Shown piece by piece: positions 35,068 through 46,698 of a stretch of 64,000 nt of DNA (within the stretch, counting starts at the first letter, position 1; each line of letters starts with the position of its first letter). The DNA is taken from assembly GCA_025201765.1 (NCBI GenBank), contig MU623409.1, positions 1-64,000 of the forward strand. Reading direction: 5' to 3'. Source of the DNA: Daldinia sp. FL1419 (taxonomy: Eukaryota > Ascomycota > Sordariomycetes > Xylariales > Hypoxylaceae). The notes under the pieces were generated by a model. The model made no database searches, was not told the origin of the DNA, and worked only from the letters and a program-made list of their open reading frames with translations. The translations under genes were made by a program, and so were the position numbers.

Positions 35068-36791
35068 CTTCGACCACAGCCTCGATCGGCGACGAAGTCT
35101 CACGAAACAGACGCCGGGATGGGTTTAGGTAAAAAGAAAACTGTTAGATTTGCCATGCAATAAGATGGTAGACGAAATACCTAAGGGAAGAATTTGGAGG
35201 TCGATAAGTGGCTGTTTTGAATTTCACCAATGTTAGTTGTTTTTGCTACAATAGCATAGCCCCTAGGAAGGAGGTCACACAGGGGGGTTATGCTGTGCAA
35301 CGAACATTGAAATGGAATTATATCACAAAGCACTTGGATACATCGCAAAGCACTTCCGTTAGTCCTAAACACTGCATGCACCTAGCCTGCTACCTAATAT
35401 GATTGTACTGTACAATATAAGTACCTACCTAGGTAGGTATCTAGGTACCCAACGTATCAACCAACATGCATGTAAGCAAACAATATTGATGATAGAAATA
35501 GCCGTACGAATGTGACAATTCGTACGGTCCATCCAGTCGCCGATTTGAGATGTGTATATCAACCATTCCCTTGATAATTTGAAGATATCTTTTCAATTGC
35601 CGAGCCTTGTCGATCTTATACTAGCCTTTGCCAACCTAATCTCTGATCCTACGATTTCGAAGGATTCAGCCACCACCCTCCGTAAAATGCGGGAACGCGA
35701 AAGGGAAAAAGCCAACCATTTGGTCCCCACTCGGCCCCACCCTTTACAAAAGGTACAATACCTGGCAGGTACAATACGTAACTATACCCAATGGGTACCT
35801 AGGTAAGTTGGTAGGTAGTACTAATATAAGTTCCCCATATTGTACCTAGGTACCTGAGCAGCTGAGGTACCCAATCTGCCCTATATATGGAGAGCCACGC
35901 CAACGTAAGTGGGGGCTATTGGGGGCGCCTCGGGTGGGTACGCAACGATAGGTTATCCTGGGCTTGTATAAGTCTGGGTTCTGCCTTAACGTATCACACA
36001 GTTGCCGTCACTTGCATATTGGTTGCAACTTTGAGACGCTTATGTACTACTTTGGATATCGAGGTATCGGAGGCAGAACGGGAGGGCGCACACGTTTGCA
36101 GATAGGTAGGTTGTCAGACCGTTCAAGTACTTACTTAGGTACCCGAATATTCAAACATGCCGTGAAATGAAATTTATATCTCATATTATGCGGTGCGCCG
36201 CCATAATATAAGGTTTAATCATTTCTATTGGAAGGTGAGATCCAATAGGAACATGGGAAGTAGCCAAAGCTACAGCAAAGGAGCAGTATCGGATACCTCT
36301 AGACAGCGGGTAGGTTTTCTCCGGAACACGGTTTCCTACCCGAAACAAATTACCAGAAAGATGGACCGGATACCTGCATTTATAAATTAGGTAAATCAGA
36401 GTAGCAAGAATAATAATATTATTATTATTATGCAATGCAACACAAGAAATGCTACAGTGCCTATAACCTAGAATTATGGCTACTATTCTTATGGAATAAT
36501 TTTCAAATACTACGCAGACTTATGAACCTACCTGGGTCCACGGGTATGCGGATACTTACATGTACCTCGTGTACTTTAATACGTTTCGCATTGATGGGTT
36601 CTTCTTGAGGTCCTACCTAGTAGAACCTATATACCTGGGTAGGTAGGTAGGTAAGTATGAGAGCGCGTACATCCCAGGGACACCCGTATAACGTAGGTAA
36701 TACCTAACCGCTCGATTCAAGGTAGTTCCAAGGTTTGGTGTAATAGATACCTGAGTCCTATGTGCTAAATCCATTCCAAATCATTCTCCAC
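35068..36791. other. Intergenic region rich in TACCTAGGTA words
   Basis: No gene is supported. Clusters of the local repeat word are at about 35421-35450, 35791-35818, 35842-35858 and 36615-36655. A short AAT/ATT trinucleotide run is at about 36408-36431. If the ABC transporter has a missing first exon or promoter it must lie at the left end. Confidence 0.45.
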
Positions 36792-38175
36792 TTAGAGTTC
36801 TTCAATATTTCTTGGAACCAGAACCCGAACTGAATCCGCACGCGTATGTGTCGATTTATCAGCGTCAGACCAAGTCCCGTCTCGGTCGAAACTCCCATTC
36901 CTTCCTCCGTTCGGCGGCTCCGGTAAGGGTGTTAATTCGAGGTCGACTCTTGTCGATCCCTCGAGACTCATTAGTGTATTAAGCACCGAGTCGTGTAACA
37001 TTCGTGCTTTTGCCCGCAGCCCGTGGTCTTTCAATGACGGATGGACTGTTGTCCTGTGCTCACGTTCTCGGGCCCGAGCTTCTTTCATATTGGCTTCTTG
37101 AACGAATAGCGAACGGAATGATATGAGACAGGCAATTAGGAACGCTGTCGACAATTAATAAAGGGGCCTATAGGACGGAGGAAATACTTACAAACGATGT
37201 ATTCTATGCTGAACCAAAACCAAATCCATGTGACGTTCATTGTTCTCAAGTTATCTTTTTCGACTGACTTGTAAACGCCTCCGAAGATGCTACCACGGAC
37301 GATGGTCACAGCGATGGTAAAAGCGACAAGTGAAAATATACCAGATAATAGAATCTTCTTTCGTAAAGTGATACGAACACCCCAGAGAATCGATATCGGG
37401 AAGCAAATAACTGTAACAGTAAGCACTTGTCATATAAAAACTACATACGGGAAGGAAAGAAATGGCAAAGGGGAGAAAGTTCCGGGACGCACTTAGCGCA
37501 TCTGACACAGCATCAAGAGAGCAAGAGACGATTGCAGCTGTATTGGAGGCGACGACCTTCTCGTAACCTTCGCAATATGCGAATATGTATTCGCTCGGGG
37601 GTACTAGGCATTTGAAGTCGATGAGACCGATTGCCGTAGCACCCGCCCCGACATTGAAGATCAGAACACACCACCAGCTAACGCGATATTGCGTTATACT
37701 ATTTCCAAGACGACGGAAGAACCATAGAAAATTGAACTTGATAAGCCATATCCCAATGTAATTCAGAAGCATGAGAACGGCAAACCCCCTGAGGGCCTTG
37801 CTTGTATCATCAAGGAAAGTCGGCGGTGGTATCATGGTCCCATTCCCAACCGCTTCCATGTTGTAGACATATTGGAGGAGAACTTGGGCAAGTATCGCGG
37901 TCACCAGGAGAAAGCATAGAGAAGTAAGCATGAGATAGTCCTCTAAGAAGAATCGGCGAAAGCATAGTAGTCGAATGGTTATGCGAACTCCGAATGCGAC
38001 CACACATAATGCAAAACCAGCCCAGACGATGCCCTTTCCAAACACGGCTATTAGTAAGTATAGACATCTAATAGGATTCAGTGTTGCTTCAACCCACGTG
38101 AAATGCTTCGATTGAAAGTAGCGGCGGCGAAGTCTGGAGTACTGGATTGGTAGAGCTGCTGGACGATGAATCCAT
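36792..38175 (-). CDS. Pth11/SAT4-type seven-transmembrane protein (fungal rhodopsin-like family)
   Basis: Exons 38094..38175, 37493..38047, 37192..37410 and 36792..37144 give 402 residues. The introns are 46, 82 and 47 bp. The ATG at 38175 gives a polar 20-residue N-terminus. Seven hydrophobic segments follow, about 27-300, including YLMLTSLCFLLV, IGIWLIKFNFLWFF, VSWWCVLIFNV, DALIICFPISILW, LRKKILLSGIFSLV and FWFSIEYIVSFLIACL. The FFRRLG loop after helix 3 and LW..RI..RKK after helix 5 fit the SAT4/Rhodopsin_fungal family that includes Pth11-like receptors. No N-terminal CFEM cysteine module is present. The 100-residue cytoplasmic tail is charged and Ser-rich. Role in sensing an external cue is inferred from family only. 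The second donor GTGCGT was picked because it alone keeps helix 5 in frame. Confidence 0.88.
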
Positions 38176-39494
38176 GATGATAAAATTCCTTATCCGCGAG
38201 AGAAAAGCGCTTTTCTCTCTCTCTCTCTCTCTCCGTATATAATAAACCTTTCGTATCAGTTCACTCAAAGATTATATCGGCGTGGTTAGGTAAAGATTTG
38301 TCTTGATAAATTGGAGGGGCGACGTGAATCACCCGACATGTAAGCCATCACATGAGGGAAAAGATATTGGGGCAAGCTGTACTCCCCCTCAGCCGAAATC
38401 TGACAGGGCCACAGACCTACAGAGCCTCAGAACTTTAGAAGGAGAACCGAAGACGCTTCTCATGTAATCTTTCGGTCCGGTCCTCCCCCCTCGACGCTGC
38501 AACCTTATACGGGTAGGATTGGATACTACCTACGTGCGATGTACACGACCGAGGTAATCCGCCTAGAAAAGGAGGGTGAAATACCTAGGTATATAGTAGA
38601 AGGCGGCAAGTTGCATAGAACGCCAAGGTTTTTTCTGTACAGCCTACTTGCTAAGGTTGGTTTTTTTTTTCTGCATCAACAGGCGATTGGGCATTCATTG
38701 GATGTGTAAGGGGGAGAAACTTATGGGGGGTAAGCATAATCACAAGCTATGTATTTAGGAGGTATTGATTAATTTATCCCCACCAAAATTCTGCTGATAT
38801 GCAATTCTGCAGTACTTATTCATACATCTAATCAAATTTAAATCTTTTACTTAGATTTTTCCATAATTGAAAAGCACTTCTAGAGGTGCTTCTTGGCTTT
38901 CTTATTTTGATTTTAACGCTGTAATGCCTTGTAATCACAGCACACTTAATATTGTATTAAACAAAATTCTAATGCATTTAAGTAGCGACAACGAGGTTGC
39001 GAATAACTTCAGTACCTCTCGTTCTTAAATAAGCATAAACATACCTAAGCATTAAACTACAAACGTTCATTGGCTTAGTTATAAAATTTGAGGCAAACAT
39101 GAATTCGTTCAAAATATAATGGAGAACGTCCCACAATCAATGTCATATTTCAGTAACTCATGTGTCAAGGTTAGCACGAGCCACAAGCAAAACACCACTA
39201 AATCTTACAAACATCCCCTAAATATGACAAGTAATCTTAAGTACCTCCAAGTATATAATCAGCTAGGTACAATCCTTCCTTATTTCTCATTTGATGAGAT
39301 CTTATTGGTTGCCGTACTATTGGCACATATCCCTAAAAAGAAATATTATCGAGCAACCAATAAAAGGACCAAGGGACCAACCAGAACCTCGAGTAATAAA
39401 CTGACCTTCATAGTTCGTAACCCTACAACAACCTTCTTCTTAGACACTACCTACTCAAGACAGGTTGATCGACCTCGAAAAAACAGCATACGTG
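38176..39494. other. Divergent intergenic region between SAT4-type gene and P450 gene 1
   Basis: It probably holds promoters for both neighbours. It contains a CT dinucleotide run at about 38211-38233, a T-tract near 38661, an A+T-rich part from about 38750 to 39120 and a 20-bp imperfect palindrome at 38872-38891. No supported gene; the open frame at 39119 has no family signal and overlaps the P450 start in another frame. Confidence 0.45.
38211..38233. repeat. (CT)n microsatellite
   Basis: About nine uninterrupted CT units lie just upstream of the SAT4-type gene start on its strand (seen there as GA). A pyrimidine/purine run of this kind is common in promoters. Confidence 0.8.
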
Positions 39495-41169
39495 ATGCCT
39501 ACCTTCGTGGTTGCCCTCGTAGGGGCGGTTGCTGGCGCCTACATGTTCCTACGGGCACTTCTATACTTGACACAGGATCCAAAGGAGCCTCAATCAATTG
39601 CGAATACTATCCCATTCATATCTCCGATCATAGGAATGTCTGCTAAAAAAGCAAACTTCTACAATGTGATGAGGTTGGTATTATCGAATGCGCCAGCATA
39701 GATCTTATTACTAATGTTCGCCAATACCTCAGAGACAAGTATAACCTACCATTGTATACGTTACGAATGCCAGGTTCTAGGATATACGTCATCAATTCTA
39801 CTTCACTTATTCCTGCGGTGCAGCGCCAGTTTCGTACGTTGGCATTTACAGCACTGGAGTCCAAGTTGGCCCGAGATTTGATGGGTGTCAGCAAAAGCAC
39901 GCATGACATTATATCTCGTAATCTTGTGCGCGATGAGGGCTACCTTATGACTTTTCCCAAATTTATCCACTCGGCCGTGAGCGCCGGCCCGGGTTTGGAT
40001 GCCATGAACAGGAGGTCGGTCGAAGTGCTCGCCGATTCCTTGGAGAGACTGTCAGCTAAGGGGTCCACGACAACCAAAATGTTCGAATGGACTCGCCATG
40101 AACTATTAATTGCGACCACGGAAGGCGTGTATGGCCCAAAAAACCCTTATCGCGATCCGGCTATGGAGGAGGCCTGGTAGTGAGTCTTTACAGCCGTTCA
40201 TTTTCCGTTTATATATAAGCTTACACGCATAGCAACTTTGAACCGGGCGTCATGACGTTTGTGCTAGGGCTCTGGCCGCAATATTTCGCCAAGAAAAGTT
40301 ATGAAGCCCGCGAATATATGGGCGAGGTCTGGGCGCGCTACTTCGAGTCGGGCGCGTATAAAGAAGGCTCTCAACTCATTCAATGCCGAGTCAAAATCAA
40401 TGAGGAGTTCCAGATTCCCATGAGAGAGACAGCGAAAATTGAAGTGGGAGGTTCCTTTGCCATCCTTTCTAACACCTTACCAGCTACCTTCTGGATGATA
40501 TATCATATCTTCTCCGACCCTGTAGTATTAGAAGATATCAGAACCGAATTGCATGAGCATGTGAGGGAAGTAGATGGTGTGTGCACCATTGATCTGGCAG
40601 ATGTCAAGGGGTCCTGCCCTATTCTACTCTCCACCTTCAAGGAGATGTTTCGCTGCAATGCGATAGGTGTCTCCGCACGTATCGCAATGGAGGATCACAT
40701 GCTTGATAATAAGTACCTTATCAAGAAAGGAAGCACAGTCATGATTCCATCCAAAGTCCAGCATTCCGTACCGTCCGTCTGGGGCGCGACGGTGAATGAG
40801 TTCTACCACAAGAGGTTTATACGACAACCCGGGGTTAAGGCGCCCAACCCCATCGCTTTCCGTGGATTTGGTGGGGGAACTACGTTGTGTCCGGGACGAC
40901 ATTTCGTGTCTACCGAGGTCTTGATGTTTTCCGCTCTAATGGCCCTGCGGTTCGACGTTCGCCCAGTAGGAGGAAAATGGTCGCGACCAACAACCGACAA
41001 CTCGCCCTTGGTAGCCGCCGTTCCCATTCCGGACTGGGACATTGACGTTGAAATGCGCCCCAGAGATAATAAGAAGTGGAGCATCTCGTTTTCTGGTTAC
41101 GATAAGGATATGGAGATTTCTGCAGAAGATATCGGAGACGTCAAGGTGGACGCGCCTCAGCCCCATTGA
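39495..41169 (+). CDS. Cytochrome P450, CYP7/CYP8-like fungal type (copy 1)
   Basis: Exons 39495..39673, 39733..40179 and 40233..41169 give 520 residues. One N-terminal anchor (about 3-22, FVVALVGAVAGAYMFL) points to ER membrane. MRDKYNLPLYTLRMPGSR spans the first splice junction, which fixes that intron. The I-helix region reads SNTLPATFWMIYH and lacks the usual acidic-Thr pair. The K-helix ExxR is EMFR (near 344). The heme loop is FGGGTTLCPGRHF (near 420, Cys ligand), with Thr where many P450s have Arg. This is the pattern seen in fungal P450s that search tools label sterol 12-alpha- or 7-alpha-hydroxylase or prostacyclin-synthase-like. True substrate is unknown. It pairs with a second P450 1.4 kb downstream on the same strand. 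Confidence 0.92.
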
Positions 41170-42549
41170 GGCCGCTCATCAAACTAATGCCAACAGTGGC
41201 ACCGTAATGGCGGACGTAACATTGTATAATTCGTGTAGAAGACCGTTCGTACATGTATATATGTCAGGTACCTAGATTAGGTACCTACTTAAGGCGCGTA
41301 ATGCAGTAATTAACCAGCTTGGATGAGAGAGGCAGCCTTAGGTATTCCTATCCCCCAAGAAATCAACTGTACTTCTCAGGTTGTAGTGCGGTCGCAGTGT
41401 AGCCATTAGCGTGGCTGTAGTGGGTTGTAGCTTGTTGGCTGAGCTTATGAAAAGTTGGCCAACCGTTATTGTAATTACCTAAACTTTCCTAGCGGTGCTG
41501 CATTAGGTACCTACAGGTATCCATCTCGCATTAAATTCCCTACTTCAATCATTGATGAGGGGTAAGAATTTGGGGGCTATCAGAGGTACCTGTGTATCAA
41601 GGTAGGTACTTAATGCATGATCTCCAACGCTATAAGCTCTTAATTAGGTGCGAGGATAGACTACTTTATTTCCCGCCTCATGATAGGTTAGCTTCCTCTG
41701 TTGGACCGTACCATATTTCCTTTCGGCGGTTACACTGCTTCATCTATATCCCTAAAATTGTACCTTCCAACACCAACCGAGACAATGGAAACCTGGTATT
41801 ATCTTTGTTCAACTACACAGTGTAACCTTTAGTCGTGTGGATCGGATACCTATAAGTGACCTAGGTACCAATAGTCATCTTTGAACCACACAAAGACGGT
41901 TTTTTTCTATTGATGCTATTTTAAGAAACTAATTGGATCTATTTTAAACTTTGTGTACTTCGGTACTTAACTTAGGTACCTAGGTACCTACCTATACTGC
42001 AATACTACCGTCCTACATTGAAGTTGGCTCTTGACGTTCTTTCAGACCATATGCAAAAGGCGGACGATTAAATCTAAGTTATAGGCTGACATACGAAGCG
42101 CTTAGAGTACATATTTTAGGCAGGTAGCTAGATTCAATCAAGTATCTGCTGTGGCTGCTGTAAATTGGGCTATCTCACTCTGTCGATCTTTAGTTATCAC
42201 AGCCTGCCTTTCTTCCTGGGACATTACTACGTGAGAGATGTTACACTAGAGGGGCTGACGGCATACGCAACACACCCTGCTATCTTGTCTGAAAGGTTTC
42301 TTGATCAAATGTGATATTAATAGGAGGCCATGTAGGCAACTGAGCATCCGTTAGGTACCCAAGAGAGGATGTATGCATATCCAAGAGTTACGGAGTTAAA
42401 AATTAGAAATTGTTTCAATATTCATATTTCATATTTATTCGGGCGGCTCGGGCTTCACAACTATTCTGAACGAATAAGTGTTGATCAGTTCTAGGTCAGA
42501 TCCCAACTGCTTTGCGTCCTCACCGAATCAACTCATCTAATTCCGATAC
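41170..42549. other. Intergenic region between the two P450 genes
   Basis: No gene seen. TACCTAGGTA-type words occur near 41268-41290, 41497-41520, 41585-41610, 41860 and 41971-41995. The final part is presumably the promoter of P450 gene 2. Confidence 0.45.
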
Positions 42550-44519
42550 ATGATCCTGCATTTTGTTGCGTCGAAATATTCACCAATGAATACGTCGTTA
42601 TCTTCTCTCCTGCAGCAGCACGGCACTTGGGATGTCCTGACTGCGTTTCTTTGCAGTGCAATAGTCATCGGCGTGGTGGTATCCGTTCTCAACTACATCT
42701 TTACCATTTCTAAGTATCACTACACGCAACAGAGCGATGCAAAGGCACAACTACCGCCCTTATATCCGTCCATAATACCTGTCCTTGGTCATCTTATATC
42801 ATTCGTATGGGATAACGCGGGTTTCTTCCGCAGGACTACGTAAGGACCTTGCTAGATTTATTAAGGTAGATTCATACTTATATAAAGATAGATTATACAA
42901 TGGCCAATTCACCTCTACGAGGCTATCCTTCTTCGGCTATGAAGTTTATCTCTTCCAAGACCGGGAGACCATTAAAAAGATATGGAAGACGCCTACATTG
43001 TCTAGTCCCATGTCTATTCAGATATATTGCCTGAAATACTTATTTGGATTGTCCGAAAGGGCGTTGGCTATCTACCGTGCTGATGACTCTGGTCCTCATG
43101 CCAAAGCTTACCCGGGAAGTAACGTACCCGATGATAAACGTATAGATTATACGACCCATCATGAGTTCCTTCGCGCACTCTCTGGCCCCGGACTAAACCC
43201 CGCGCTTCAACGTTATGCGACGGCTTTCACTGCACACATAGATCATTTCCCACTGCCAAATGGTAGCACCGGATGGAATTTAATCGGTGACTTTCAGGAT
43301 TTCTTTTTTAAAACCATGGGGGCCTCGCTTATTGAGTCCCTTTTTGGTCCATCTTTGCTGCGCCTGAGCCCTTCATTTGTTAACGACCTAATCGAATTTG
43401 ATAACAATGTGCCATGGCTGGCCCGTGGACTTCCGTCTTTTACTATGCCTAAACCATATAGGATCAGAAGTAGACTTCACGAAAAAATCAAGAATTGGCA
43501 TAGTTATGCTCGAGGGAACTTTGATGAAGCTGGTGTTTACGATGGAGACGGCGACGTGTTTTGGGGTTCTAAACTTATCAGGAATCGGCATGCGATACTA
43601 CATGCGGCTGGGCAGACTGATAACGACATCGCGGCCTCTGACCTTGGTTTGGCGTTTGGGTAAGGATATCCTATCACATATGGATCAATCTATATACTTG
43701 GATGTAGTCATAGCTAACAAACCTCTAGGCTCGTAACTAACACGAATCCAACAGCCATGATGGCGGCTTGGCATATCTTTAAAGACCCGCAGCTCCTAAG
43801 GCGTGTGCGCGCTGAATTAGATGACATGTTTGGTGGAGAGTCAATCAGATCCATCGACCCAAAGGAGCTTTCGAAAGCCCCCCTTTTATGCTCTATATAT
43901 GCGGAAGTGCTTCGCATTTACGTCAAAATCTATGTGATGGTCAATTCGCAGCAAGATGATATACCATTAGGGAGATGGAAACTTCCTAAAGGGAAAATCG
44001 GATTATTAAACTCTTGTCTTTCCCATATGGATCCCGAGTTTTGGAATACCAAGGGTGGCCTACATCCGGTGGAGAGCTTCTGGGCCGACAGATTCTTGAT
44101 TGACCCGTCCGATCCACTTAGCGGTCCTATCAACCCGTCACTAGAGACACGGCCGCGGCAAAGTGATAAAAAGAGCAGAGGAAAGCCGTTCTTCTCGGTT
44201 GAAGGGTTGGATTCATCATGGTTCCCTTATGGGGGTAAGTCTCAAAATCCCAAATTTTCTCCTATTTCAAAGTCCAACAGCTAAAGCACAGTAAATAGGA
44301 GGGTATTCAGTCTGTCCTGGTCGTCATCTCGCAAAATTCGCGATTATCTATGCCTGTGCAGTATTAGTTAACGAGTTTGATATCGAATTCCTTACAGATA
44401 AGTTAGAATTCGATAGTTGGCGTTTCGGTTTGGGTATGCAAGTGCCGAAGAATGATATCCCGTTTCGCATTAGAAAGAGACAGGAGAGGACGAAGACAAC
44501 CATCCAGGAGAATAGATAG
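42550..44519 (+). CDS. Cytochrome P450, CYP7/CYP8-like fungal type (copy 2)
   Basis: Exons 42550..42839, 42892..43659, 43729..44234 and 44299..44519 give 594 residues, long for a P450. A membrane anchor spans about 28-52 (VLTAFLCSAIVIGVVVSVLNYIF), followed by a proline-rich PPLYPSIIPVLGHL hinge. The I-helix segment is GLVTNTNPTAMMAAWHIF, ExxR is EVLR (near 411), and the heme loop is PYGGGYSVCPGRH with Cys near 527. The aromatic residue opening the loop is Tyr rather than Phe. The last acceptor (ATAG at 44298) was preferred because it gives the right spacing before Cys. An internal Met at residue 13 is an alternative start. It resembles copy 1 in architecture but not closely in sequence, so this is an old pair rather than a recent duplication. 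Substrate unknown. Confidence 0.9.
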
Positions 44520-44951
44520 AACATTTTAGGCGTTTAGGAAGAGAAGAGGTAAAGAAGGCAAAGTAAATAGGAAATTATTATTATGATTACATATAAACAC
44601 AAATAAATTAAGATTGGATACCAACTTATCCAGATGGGCAATGTGCTGAATTGTTGCTTAATAGCTTTTATTAGAATAAGCTTCTTTAAACTACATCATA
44701 CAGTCATTTTTATAAACTGCGATCCCCGCGATACCCTATTGATGAACTAAGTGAGTTTAATACCTACCTAACTACCTAGATCTCGCTGTCAATTAATCTG
44801 GTCAGACCTTGCTTTACTACAAAGTAAACTATTTGGTGTATATTTTGACTGCATTTTCATTCCCTAAATATACCTATACAATTACCTATTTTACTATTTG
44901 GGAAACCGCTGCGGGAAGCAGGTTTAGTGATTTGCACGGTACTGTCCAACA
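44520..44951. other. Convergent 3' region between P450 gene 2 and arylsulfotransferase gene
   Basis: A+T-rich, with no gene. Both neighbours end here, so it should contain two polyadenylation regions. Confidence 0.5.
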
Positions 44952-46698
44952 CTAACATGTGTTTTGAGGTGATACCACATGCGACACACCGCCAGCGACC
45001 CCGACACCTTGTGCTTCAACGCGGACAAATGGCACTTGGCCTGGTATAGTCGCCACTGTTTCGAATCCGGTCCTTTCCACTTCCGACTGCAGGGTAAAGC
45101 TAGAATTGTCATGTCCGGTGAATACTTTCCAAAACTTGTGTTCTGTAGCACCAGACCAGCTTATGTATACCTTGGTGCTATTGCTAGCTTCATTGTTGCA
45201 TGCCACAACACTCGGAGGCGTCTTGGGTCGGCCAACCCACGGGAGACGGTAGGCGCGGTAAGAAAAGATGAGGCCGTCGCCTGGCCCAAACTGTGCGGTC
45301 ATCAAGGTGGTGCCGTCCGGGCTAAACTCCCTTATTTTGGGTGTCGATCCGTAACCCATGATCACATGGCCGTCTTCTAGTAGTTGTACATTTCCTTGCG
45401 AAAATGCATAAACAGCATCTTGTGGGTCAACATATGCATGGTCTAGTTTCGCCTTCATAGTTTTCGTGTCCAGGGTGAGGAATACGCCTTTAGTTTGGTT
45501 GACACCAGACACGATTTCAGAATTTGCGTTATCAAAGAGGCTGATTTGAACTACACTTCCAAACTCTCGCCGAATGCGAGCATCGTGTTGGTAGCAGAAG
45601 GAAAGTTTCCCGTCAAGTTCGAAGTCTCCACCAGTTTGGCCCTGTAAAATGTTAGTTATCAAAATTCGGTATGCGATGAGGGCAAAAGTCTCAAGAGGCG
45701 TGGTGAAAATTACCTGTAACGTCCATTCAACGGTACCGTTTTTCGAAATTTTAAAAATAGAACAATAGTATCTCGAGGAGATTAAATATGATCCGTCTTC
45801 AAATTTGTCTACAGAGTTAATGTGGAAGTAGCCGTATGGAATCGTTTGGTTTCTGCCGAAATCTGCGACGGGATAAAATTGCTGAACGTTAGAAATTGGA
45901 ATCTGGTCGTCGTGTTCTAGTGCGCTCCACTTGAATAGTACCTCGTTGGTCTTGATATCTATCTCGTAGAACAAGCTATCAGTTACCCACCCATCCTGTG
46001 GTCCACCAACAGAGCTCAGATCGTATTTTGTAACGTTGTATAGCGTCACGAGAATGGTATCCTGAGCCGTAATCTGAGACTCATGTATATCAAGATAAGA
46101 CGCAAGTTGGTTGGGATCGAGCTCCGGTATAGTCAGAAAGTTGCCCTCGTCCAGCGTCAACGAGACATTGTAAATGCTCGTATAAGAGTCGTCAAGGATT
46201 TGAACGATGCCGTGGCCCCATCCATAAGGCTCCCCCAGCGAAACTCCATTGAAGAAAGTTAGGACCGGCTTTCCCTCAAATGTTTGGGTCCTGAAAGCAC
46301 TGTAGTCGCCATATCCGCTCTGCCAGACAAGCTCACCATCATCGGACATAATGAACAGGCTGTAATTGTGCGCATACTCTCCATTTTGATTGAAGAAAAG
46401 GTACCCGGGAGATGTAGGGCCGGATTTAGAGATCTTTAGTAGTGGGCTACATCGTCAAAGGTTAGCAGACGTTTGAATACTTGTCTTAGAAGCTTCCTTC
46501 TGAAAGCTCATTCGCTTCGCTATACATTGAATAGGAACTCATGGTATGTGAAGTACGATCATGAGTTAAACAGAGGGTAGCTTACGGTTCTGCTGAACTA
46601 GACTTATAAGTCTGCCATGGCCACGTATAATTCTCTGCAGAGACCAGAACTGCGTGGAGGGACCATATCCAAAAAGATACAAAAAACGAAAGAGACAT
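44952..46698 (-). CDS. Arylsulfotransferase-family (ASST) secreted protein
   Basis: Exons 46586..46698, 45714..46446 and 44952..45641 give 511 residues. A signal peptide is clear (MSLSFFVSFWIWSLHAVLVSA). The mature part has repeated beta-propeller-like blades: SPGYLFFNQNGEYAH, IMSDDGELVWQS, HINSVDKFEDGSYLISSRY, KISKNGTVEW, FCYQHDARI, GNVQLLEDGHVIMGYGS, REFSPDGT and YRAYRLPWVG. HINSVD and QHDAR are conserved marks of the fungal arylsulfotransferase/ASST family. Multiple NxS/T sites fit secretion. Bacterial ASST moves sulfate between phenols; activity in fungal members is unproven. The second intron (45642..45713) is 72 bp, in frame and stop-free, but has a strong TAACTAAC branch site and interrupts WTLQ-GQTGGDF, so it is treated as removed. 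The first intron is long at 139 bp. Confidence 0.87.

Noticed and set aside
39119..39646. 175-codon plus-strand frame upstream of P450 gene 1
   Set aside because: Overlaps the start of the P450 in another frame and has no family signal. The P450 frame explains the conserved region.
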